NCBI GenBank assembly: GCA_025928415.1 | Contig: JAICJK010000146.1 | Location: 1-6,697 of the forward strand | DNA: 6,697 nucleotides | Direction of reading: 5' to 3' | DNA from: Solirubrobacteraceae bacterium | Lineage (GTDB): Bacteria; Actinomycetota; Thermoleophilia; Solirubrobacterales; Solirubrobacteraceae | Shown here: piece by piece, positions 1 through 5,290 of the stretch | How positions within the stretch are numbered: position 1 is the stretch's first letter | How the letters are laid out: each line of letters begins with the position of its first letter | Made by a program: the position numbers and the translations under genes | Notes under the pieces: model-generated | What the model was told of the DNA's origin: nothing | The model's input: only the letters and a program-made list of their open reading frames with translations | Database searches by the model: none

Positions 1-867
1 ACCGTCGGGATGTCGCTGCGCCGCGCGCGCGTGTCCTTCGCGGCGATCGGCGCCCACAGCCGCGAGCTGATGCGCGTCGGGCTGCCCCTGACGATCAGCG
101 GGCTGCTCGTGCTCGCCTACGCCCGGATCGACCAGGTGATCGTCTTCAGCTACGCCGGCGAGCGCGGCGCCGGCCTCTACGGGGCGGCCACCCGGATCCT
201 CGACCAGGCGGTCATCGTCCCGCTGAGCATCACGACGACGCTGTTTCCGATCCTCGTCGCCGCGGGGCCCGCCCGGCCCGAGCGGATGCGCGCGCTGCTG
301 CAGCACGCGCTCGAGGTCCTGATGGCCGTCGCGCTCGGGGCGCTCGCGTTCGCCATCGCCTGCGGCGGGCCCGCGCTCGGGTTGCTGTTCGGCGACGAGT
401 TCTCGGCCGCGGGGACCGCGCTGGCGATCCTCATGGGCGTCTTCCTGGTGACGTGCGTGGGCTACCTGACCGGCAGCATGGTGCTGATCTTCGAGCTGCA
501 GAAGCGCTACGTCCGCTACGCCGCGACCGGGCTCGTGGTCAACGTCGTGCTGAACCTGATCTTCGTCCCCAGCCACGGCTACCTGGCGGCCGCCTGGATC
601 ACGCTGGTCACCGAGCTCGTCGTCGTCGGGCTCACCGCGCACGCCTGCCTGGCGGCGCTGGCCTGGCGCCCGCACCTCGGGATCCTCCTGCGCGCCGCCG
701 TCGCCGCGGCCGTGACCTGCGCCGCGCTGGCGATCTTCCAGCACGCCGGCACGCCGATCGGGGTGCTGCTCGCCGAGACACCGTTCCTCTACGGCGCGCT
801 GCTCGTCGCCACCGGCGGGCTGCGGCTGCAGGAGTCGATCGCGATCGTCCGCGGCCCGAGGGCGTAG
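1..867 (+). CDS. Wzx/MATE-type polysaccharide flippase, C-terminal part (5' end outside window)
   Basis: Integral membrane protein that probably flips a lipid-linked glycan across the cytoplasmic membrane. The frame is open to the left edge, so the ATG at base 10 is probably internal. Counting from that ATG there are 285 residues with about eight hydrophobic segments (roughly 22-48, 65-84, 101-127, 135-160, 171-187, 191-213, 224-243, 250-270). The first, with LPLTISGLLVL followed by an ARIDQV stretch, then GLYGAATR and a PLSITTTLFP loop, looks like the start of the second half of Wzx-type flippases of the MOP superfamily. Such proteins usually have 400-500 residues and 12-14 membrane segments, so about the first third to half is missing. 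The next gene on the same strand is a glycosyltransferase 17 bases downstream, which supports a polysaccharide role. The substrate cannot be read from sequence. A general MATE exporter is the alternative but fits the neighbourhood less well. Confidence 0.85.
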   Translation, partial: TVGMSLRRARVSFAAIGAHSRELMRVGLPLTISGLLVLAYARIDQVIVFSYAGERGAGLYGAATRILDQAVIVPLSITTTLFPILVAAGPARPERMRALLQHALEVLMAVALGALAFAIACGGPALGLLFGDEFSAAGTALAILMGVFLVTCVGYLTGSMVLIFELQKRYVRYAATGLVVNVVLNLIFVPSHGYLAAAWITLVTELVVVGLTAHACLAALAWRPHLGILLRAAVAAAVTCAALAIFQHAGTPIGVLLAETPFLYGALLVATGGLRLQESIAIVRGPRA

Positions 868-871
868 GGCC

Positions 872-877
872 TAGGAT
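872..877 (+). promoter_or_regulatory. Candidate -10 element (TAGGAT) or overlapping ribosome binding site for the GT4 gene at 885
   Basis: TAGGAT matches the actinobacterial -10 pattern TANNNT and is followed by exactly 7 bases before the GTG start, the spacing expected for a leaderless transcript. The same bases contain AGGA with an 8-base spacer, which could instead be a weak Shine-Dalgarno used in a transcript continuing from the flippase gene. Sequence alone cannot separate these readings. Confidence 0.3.
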
Positions 878-884
878 CCGCGCC

Positions 885-2054
885 GTGCCCGACCCCCTGC
901 GCGCCGTCTTCATCTCGCAGGGCAAGCTCGGCACGAGCGTCCTGGGCCTGGCGATGGCGGCGGCCACGACCGAGGCCGCGCTGGCCGAGCACCCCGGCGT
1001 CGACGCGCGCTTTGCCGGCATCGGCGAGCGCGGGCGGGCGATGCGCGTGGCGCTGCGCCCGGTCCCCGGCCTCAGCCCGCTGGACCTCGACCTCTACGGG
1101 CTGCGCTTCCATCTCACCGAGAGCCTGCGCGGCCTCGGCGTCATGCGCGAGGAGCTGCGACGCGCGCCGGCCGACGTCGTCCACCTCACGACGCACACGC
1201 TGGGCCTGCTCTCCGGCCCGATCCGGCGCCGCGCCGCGATCGTGCTCAGCGTCGACGTCCCGATCTGGGAGTGGGGCGCGATGGGGCACTTCCGGCCGCC
1301 CAGGCCGTGGCGCCGGGCCGTGCTGGCGGGCGACCTCGCGCTCGAGCGCCGCGCCTTCGAGCGGGCCGACCTCGTCCTGCCCTGGAGCGCCTGGGCGCGC
1401 GACGCGATCCTGCGGACGGCCCCGCGGGCCCGCACGCAGGTCCTGCATCCCGGGCTCGACCTGGCCCGGTTCAGCCCGGGGCCGCCGCGCCCCGCGGACG
1501 GCCCGGTCCGGCTGCTGTTCGTCGGGGGACGGCTCGAGGCCAAGGGCGGCCTGGACCTCATCGAGGCTGCGCGGCCGCTGCTGGACGACGGCCGGGCGGA
1601 GCTCGACGTCGTGACCCCCGAGGAGGTGCCGCCGGCGCCCGGGGTGCGCGTGCACCGCCTGGGCTCGGGCGACGACGAGCTGATCGGCCTCTACCAGCGG
1701 GCCGACGTCTTCTGCCTGCCGAGCTGGGGCGATGCGAGCCCGTTCGTCGTCCTGGAGGCGATGGCCTGCGGCGCCGCGGTCCTCGGGTCGGCGGTCGGCG
1801 CCGTCCCGGAGATGCTCGAGGACGGCGCGGCGGGCGTGGTCGTCGCGCCGCGCGACGTGGCGGGCCTGCGCGCGGCACTCGAGGGCCTGGCCGGCGATCC
1901 GGGGCGGCGGCGCGCGCTCGCCGAGCGGGGCCTGGCGCTCGTCCGCGAGCGCTACGACGCCCGCACGCAGACCGCCGCGCTCGTCGCCGCGCTGCGCGAG
2001 GTCGTCGCCCGGCGGCGCGGCGCCACCGCTCCCACCTCCGCGTCCGCCGCCTAG
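885..2054 (+). CDS. GT4-type (GT-B fold) glycosyltransferase
   Basis: Predicted cytoplasmic retaining glycosyltransferase of 389 residues that would transfer a sugar from a nucleotide donor to a growing glycan. The GTG at 885 is chosen because it lies 17 bases after the flippase stop, has AGGA 8 bases upstream, and begins the protein just before the first Rossmann strand (RAVFISQGKLG, about 6-16); the frame is open further upstream but there overlaps the flippase. The hinge motif HPGLDLARF is at 188-196. The donor-site motif FVGGRLEAKGG is at 212-222, with Arg216 and Lys220 at the usual phosphate-binding positions. PSWGDASPFVVLEAMACG begins at 279. In the family's EX7E motif the first Glu is here Asp283, with Glu291 second. 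Length is normal. The C-terminus ends in a short Ala/Ser/Thr-rich tail. The stop overlaps the stop of the opposing GT gene. Donor and acceptor sugars are unknown. Confidence 0.92.
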   Translation: MPDPLRAVFISQGKLGTSVLGLAMAAATTEAALAEHPGVDARFAGIGERGRAMRVALRPVPGLSPLDLDLYGLRFHLTESLRGLGVMREELRRAPADVVHLTTHTLGLLSGPIRRRAAIVLSVDVPIWEWGAMGHFRPPRPWRRAVLAGDLALERRAFERADLVLPWSAWARDAILRTAPRARTQVLHPGLDLARFSPGPPRPADGPVRLLFVGGRLEAKGGLDLIEAARPLLDDGRAELDVVTPEEVPPAPGVRVHRLGSGDDELIGLYQRADVFCLPSWGDASPFVVLEAMACGAAVLGSAVGAVPEMLEDGAAGVVVAPRDVAGLRAALEGLAGDPGRRRALAERGLALVRERYDARTQTAALVAALREVVARRRGATAPTSASAA

Positions 2055-3232
2055 AGGAACTCCGCCAGGCCCCCCAGGTCCGTGCCCGGCGGGCGCAGCG
2101 CCCGGATCAGGCGCTCGGCGACCTTCGGCCAGGTCAGCAGCGCGGCGTGCTCGCGGCCCGCGGCGCCGAGCTCCGCGGCGCGCGGGCCCGAGCCGATCGA
2201 CCGCATCGCCGCGAGGATCGCGCCGTCGTCGCGCGGGTCGACGACCACGCCGCCCGGGCCGATGACCGTCGCCGACCCCCCGTCGGTGCTGCCGATCGAC
2301 GGGATCCCCGCGGTCGCCGCCTCGATGTAGGCCTGCGCGGACGGCTCGTGCAGCGAGGGCATGACGAAGCACGTGGCGCGGTCGAACAGCGCCTGCAGCC
2401 GGGCCTCGCCGCCGGCGTCGTCGAGCGCGATCGCCCCGTGCCCGGTCACCCCCTCCGCGTCGAGGCGCGGATGGCCGCCGACGACGTCGAGCGTCGCCGC
2501 CGGCTGCTCCTCGCGCAGGCGCGCGAACGCGCGCAGGACGCCCGGGCCGTTCTTGCGCTCCCAGGCGAAGCCGACGAACAGCAGCCGCGGGACCGACCAG
2601 TCGCGCTGCGCCGGCGGCCGCAGCCGGCGTACGGCCCCGACCCCGACGACGTGCACGCGCTCGGCGGGCACGCCGAAGTCCCGGACCAGGGAGTCCGCCG
2701 CCCAGCGGCTCATCGCACAGCACGCGCGCGCCCGGGCGTAGACCGCGCGGGCGCGCGCGTCCTGGCGGCGCACGTCGGCCGGCCGCGAGCCCTGCAGGTG
2801 CGGCCAGGGCCAGTGCCGCCGCGCGCAGATCGTCGTCGCGTCCTCGAACGTCACGTAGACGGCGCCGCGCGGCAGGCGCACCTCGGTGCCGTGCTGGACG
2901 ATGCCGTCCAGGGGCGCCGCGGCCCGCAGGCCGGCGGCCAGCCGCGCGTCGTGGACAGCCTCGGCCAGGCGGCCGAGCTGGGCGGGGGCGCGCTCGCGGG
3001 CGATCGCCGCGCGCACGCCGGCCAGGTCGCGGGGGCGCAGCCGGGCGGCGATGGCGGTTCGCATCAGCGCCCGCTCCGCCGGGGCCGGCAGCGCGCCCGG
3101 CACGGAGATCGCCTCCGCGCCCGCGGTCCGCAGCCCCTCCAGCAGCGCAGCCGGGGCGCCCGAGAACGCGGCCGGATCGGCGGGATCGCCCTGGTTGACG
3201 ACGGCGATCCTCAGGGCGTCGGCGGCGGGCAT
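2051..3232 (-). CDS. GT4-type (GT-B fold) glycosyltransferase
   Basis: Predicted cytoplasmic glycosyltransferase of 393 residues. The N-terminal acceptor domain starts with RIAVVNQGDP (8-17) and a small-residue loop (FSGAPAALLEGL) typical of GT-B enzymes. The linker SRWAADSLVRDFGVPAERV (about 185-203) precedes the donor domain, which opens with LLFVGFAWERKNG (217-229); Arg226 and Lys227 are candidate phosphate-binding residues. The EX7E motif is intact as Glu306 and Glu314 in MPSLHEPSAQAYIEA. The ATG at 3232 lies 12 bases after the tadA stop on the same strand, so the two genes could share a transcript. No good Shine-Dalgarno is present, but TAGCTT overlapping the tadA stop could be a -10 element. 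Overall divergence from the GT4 genes at 885 and 6522 argues against recent duplication. Donor and acceptor are unknown. Confidence 0.92.
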   Translation of the reverse strand: MPAADALRIAVVNQGDPADPAAFSGAPAALLEGLRTAGAEAISVPGALPAPAERALMRTAIAARLRPRDLAGVRAAIARERAPAQLGRLAEAVHDARLAAGLRAAAPLDGIVQHGTEVRLPRGAVYVTFEDATTICARRHWPWPHLQGSRPADVRRQDARARAVYARARACCAMSRWAADSLVRDFGVPAERVHVVGVGAVRRLRPPAQRDWSVPRLLFVGFAWERKNGPGVLRAFARLREEQPAATLDVVGGHPRLDAEGVTGHGAIALDDAGGEARLQALFDRATCFVMPSLHEPSAQAYIEAATAGIPSIGSTDGGSATVIGPGGVVVDPRDDGAILAAMRSIGSGPRAAELGAAGREHAALLTWPKVAERLIRALRPPGTDLGGLAEFL

Positions 3233-3241
3233 CGGCGGCCC

Positions 3242-3247
3242 AAGCTA
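3242..3247 (-). promoter_or_regulatory. Candidate -10 element (TAGCTT) overlapping the tadA stop codon
   Basis: Read on the minus strand, the tadA stop codon TAG is the first half of TAGCTT, a TANNNT match lying 9 bases before the ATG of the downstream GT4 gene. This is slightly longer than the 6-8 bases typical of leaderless actinobacterial promoters. It could give the GT4 gene its own near-leaderless transcript in addition to read-through from tadA. No -35 element is convincing. Confidence 0.25.
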
Positions 3248-3718
3248 CCGGCCGGCCGTGCGCCGGCCGCGGAAGAAGGACCGCAGCAGCTCGGCGCACG
3301 GCTCGGCGAGCACGCCGCCGAGCACGTCCGGGCGGTGGTTGAGCCGCGGCTCGGCCAGGACGTCGAGCACGCTGCCCGCCGCACCCGCCTTGGGGTCCGG
3401 GCAGCCGAAGACGACGCGCGGCACCCGCGCCAGCACGATCGCCCCGGCACACATCGCGCACGGCTCGAGCGTCACGTAGAGCGTGGCGTCGAGCACCCGC
3501 CAGGACCCGATCGCCGCCGCGGCCGCCTGCAGCGCGAGGACCTCGGCGTGGGCGGTGGGGTCCGCGCGGCGCTCGCGCTCGTTGTGGGCCGCCCCGAGCG
3601 CGCGGCCGTCGTGGACCACGACGGCGCCGATCGGCACGTCGCCGTGCCCGGGCGCGAGCGCGGCCTCGGCCAGCGCGGCATCCATCCAGCGCTCGTCTTC
3701 GGTAAGCACCGTCACCAC
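3245..3718 (-). CDS. tadA: tRNA adenosine(34) deaminase TadA
   Basis: Zinc-dependent deaminase that converts the wobble adenosine of tRNA-Arg(ACG) to inosine in the cytoplasm, needed to decode CGN arginine codons; usually essential. Starting at GTG 3718, the 157-residue protein carries the zinc and catalytic set in the family order: His57-Ala-Glu59 in DPTAHAEVLAL and Cys87/Cys90 in TLEPCAMCAGAI, plus Asn46 and Asp108 in VVFGCPDPKAGAAGS. These positions coincide with E. coli TadA numbering, as does Trp11-Met12, which supports a start near 3718. GTG codons at 3715 and 3709 are close alternatives, and no strong Shine-Dalgarno decides among them. The C-terminal LRSFFRGRR ending is family-typical. 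The GT4 gene follows after 12 bases, and the secreted protease is divergent across 57 bases. A guanine or cytosine deaminase is unlikely given the complete TadA signature. Confidence 0.95.
   Translation of the reverse strand: MVTVLTEDERWMDAALAEAALAPGHGDVPIGAVVVHDGRALGAAHNERERRADPTAHAEVLALQAAAAAIGSWRVLDATLYVTLEPCAMCAGAIVLARVPRVVFGCPDPKAGAAGSVLDVLAEPRLNHRPDVLGGVLAEPCAELLRSFFRGRRTAGR
3249..3269 (-). repeat. Perfect 8-bp inverted repeat (hairpin) at the end of tadA
   Basis: Bases 3249-3256 (CGGCCGGC) and 3262-3269 (GCCGGCCG) are exact reverse complements separated by five bases, giving an all-GC stem. It lies inside the last codons of tadA, one base before the stop codon, and 16 bases upstream of the next gene's ATG on the same strand. 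No T-tract follows, so it is not a classical intrinsic terminator. It could stabilise the tadA 3' end or attenuate read-through, or be a by-product of GC-rich coding sequence. Confidence 0.4.
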
Positions 3719-3775
3719 TGCATCATCGCCTGCGTCTGTGGTCTGCGCCTTGCTGCCACACTGGTGCCCACCCGG
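3719..3775. promoter_or_regulatory. Divergent intergenic region between tadA and the secreted protease
   Basis: These 57 bases are the longest non-coding stretch in the window and are less GC-rich than the flanks. They must hold the promoter for the protease and probably that for tadA. No convincing -35/-10 pair is visible. On the minus strand GATGAT (3727-3722) lies 6 bases before the GTG at 3715 and is a poor TANNNT match. A 5-bp inverted repeat (3714-3718 with 3738-3742) would pair over the tadA start codons but is too short to rely on. An in-frame GTG at 3764 is an alternative protease start. Confidence 0.45.
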
Positions 3776-5290
3776 ATGACGCCACCCCGTTCCACCCGCA
3801 GGCCGGCTGGCCCTGCCGTGCTGCTCGCCCTGCTCCTCCTCGGCGCCCCGGCGGCTGCCCGCGCGGCCACCCCCGCGGCGGCGCCGACCGCCGCCGGCGC
3901 GGCCACGCGCCAGGTCGTCGTGCGCTTCAAGCACCACGTCGGCGTCGCCCGCGCCCGGGCCGCCCTGCGCGCGGCGGGGGTGCAGGGGACGAGCCCGGGC
4001 CCCGGGGGCGCCGTGGTGGCCCGCCTGGGCGCCGGCGCCGACGCCGCGATGGCCGCGCGCACGCTCCGCGCCCGCCGGCCGGTCGCCTGGGCCGCCCCGG
4101 CCTACCGCGCCCGCGTCGCCGACTTCACGCCCAACGACACCGGCCAGACGGCCCGCACCGCCGCGGCCGGGGCGTGGACGCAGAAGCAGTGGGACCTGAC
4201 CAGCGCGTTCGGCATCCGGGCCCCGGAGGCCTGGGCGCTGGCCGCGCAGACCGGGGACCCGGGCGGCAGGGGGGTCACCGTCGCCGTCCTGGACACCGGC
4301 GTCGCCTACGCGAACCGCGGGCCGTACCGGCGCTCGCCCGACCTGCCGGCCAGCCGGATCGTCCGCGGCTACGACTTCGTCGGCCACGACCGCTACCCCA
4401 ACGACGCCAACGGCCACGGCACGTTCGTCGCCGGGACGATCGCCGCCGCCGCCAACAACGGCTACGGCATGATCGGCGTCGCCTACCAGGCCAAGATCAT
4501 GCCCGTGCGGGTGCTCGACCAGTACGGCGAGGGCTCGTCCTACCGCGTCGCCGAGGGCATCCGCTACGCCGCCCGCCGCCACGCCCCCGTCATCAACGTC
4601 TCGATCGAGCTGGCCGACGACCGCGGGCCGATCTCGCTGACCGCCGCGCCCGACATCCGCGCCGCCCTGCGCTACGCGCGCGACCGCGGCTCGATCGTCG
4701 TCGCCGCCGCGGGCAACTCGGCCGTCAGCGGGGTCCCGGCCCGCCGGTACTCCTCCCTGGTCATCCAGGTCGGCGGCTCCACCGAGCACGGCTGCGTCGC
4801 CGAGTACTCGAACTACGGCCCGGGCCTCGATCTCGTGGCGCCGGGCGGCGGCGCCGACGCGCCGATCAGCGAGGACCCGGACTGCCACCCGGACGACGCC
4901 GCGGGCCGCAACATCTTCCAGGTCACCTTCCGCAAGCGCGACCCGGCGCGCTTCGTGGTCCCCGACGACTACGAGGGGACGTCGATGGCCGCCCCGCACG
5001 TGACGGGGGCGATCGCGCTGATGCTCGGCGCGAGGACGATCGGCGCCCACCCCTCGCCGGCGGCCGTCAAGCGGCGCCTGCACGCCACGTCGCGGACGCT
5101 CGGGACCGGTAGCGCCGCCGGCTACTACGGCGCGGGGCTGCTCGACGTCGCCCGCCTGCTGGGCGGCCCGCCGCCGCCGCCCACCCCGGCGCCGCAGCCC
5201 GCGCCGGCCCAGCCGACCCCGGCCCCGCCGCCCGCGCCGACGCCGACGGTCACCGTCGCGGCGACGCCCGCGCCGCCGCCGCCCGCCTAG
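3776..5290 (+). CDS. Secreted subtilisin-family (S8) serine protease with propeptide and proline-rich tail
   Basis: Predicted exported endopeptidase of 504 residues. Residues 1-30 form a signal peptide: basic start with STRR, hydrophobic core AVLLALLLLG, probable cleavage after ARA. Residues about 45-113 (RQVVVRFKHH through AAPAYRARV) resemble the small inhibitory/chaperone propeptide of subtilases, followed by the linker TPNDTGQ and QKQWDL. The catalytic triad is complete: Asp173 in VAVLDTGV, His214 in NGHGTFVAGT, Ser403 in GTSMAAPHVTG; the oxyanion Asn314 is in AAAGNSA. The loop before Ser403 is longer than in classical subtilisin and holds Cys340 and Cys370, the only two cysteines in the mature part, possibly a disulfide. 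Residues about 465-504 are almost all Pro, Ala and Thr. ATG 3776 is preferred because it gives a clean signal peptide; GTG 3764 would add four residues. No Shine-Dalgarno is clear. Substrate unknown; no membrane anchor or sortase motif follows the tail. Confidence 0.94.
   Translation: MTPPRSTRRPAGPAVLLALLLLGAPAAARAATPAAAPTAAGAATRQVVVRFKHHVGVARARAALRAAGVQGTSPGPGGAVVARLGAGADAAMAARTLRARRPVAWAAPAYRARVADFTPNDTGQTARTAAAGAWTQKQWDLTSAFGIRAPEAWALAAQTGDPGGRGVTVAVLDTGVAYANRGPYRRSPDLPASRIVRGYDFVGHDRYPNDANGHGTFVAGTIAAAANNGYGMIGVAYQAKIMPVRVLDQYGEGSSYRVAEGIRYAARRHAPVINVSIELADDRGPISLTAAPDIRAALRYARDRGSIVVAAAGNSAVSGVPARRYSSLVIQVGGSTEHGCVAEYSNYGPGLDLVAPGGGADAPISEDPDCHPDDAAGRNIFQVTFRKRDPARFVVPDDYEGTSMAAPHVTGAIALMLGARTIGAHPSPAAVKRRLHATSRTLGTGSAAGYYGAGLLDVARLLGGPPPPPTPAPQPAPAQPTPAPPPAPTPTVTVAATPAPPPPA
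5168..5287 (+). repeat. Low-complexity Pro/Ala/Thr-coding tract at the protease C-terminus
   Basis: About 120 bases of CCG, GCG, GCC and ACC codons encode a tail of roughly 40 residues with short PAP, PTP and PPP runs. Such tracts are usually extended linkers to a cell-wall or binding domain, but here the protein ends directly after it. The tract is prone to slippage and length variation between strains. Confidence 0.8.

Noticed and set aside
870..875. CCTAGG palindrome between the flippase and GT4 genes, considered as an operator
   Set aside because: A single 6-base palindrome with no extended symmetry; better explained as part of the TAGGAT/AGGA start-site signal.
453..884. Upstream extension of the first GT4 gene to an ATG at 453
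   Set aside because: It would overlap the flippase gene by over 400 bases and add an Arg-rich segment without GT features; GTG 885 gives a normal GT4 N-terminus.
2091..2103. GGGCGC-A-GCGCCC inverted repeat near the convergent GT4 junction, considered as a terminator
   Set aside because: The loop is too short, the effective stem is only 4-5 bp, there is no T-tract, and it lies within coding sequence.
789..3461. 890-codon minus-strand open frame
   Set aside because: Shadow of two GT4 genes and tadA in other frames; extremely Arg/Ala/Gly-rich and no recognisable motif.
1271..3775. Long plus-strand open frame running into the protease frame (about 835 codons before its start)
   Set aside because: Arg/Ala/Gly/Pro-rich composition with no domain, lying over three real genes. 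It is an artefact of few stop codons at high GC; only the part from 3776 onward has a signal peptide and S8 motifs.
4174..5112. 312-codon plus-strand open frame inside the protease gene
   Set aside because: Alternate frame of the catalytic domain; Arg/Gly/Pro-rich with no domain, while the overlapping frame carries the full catalytic triad.
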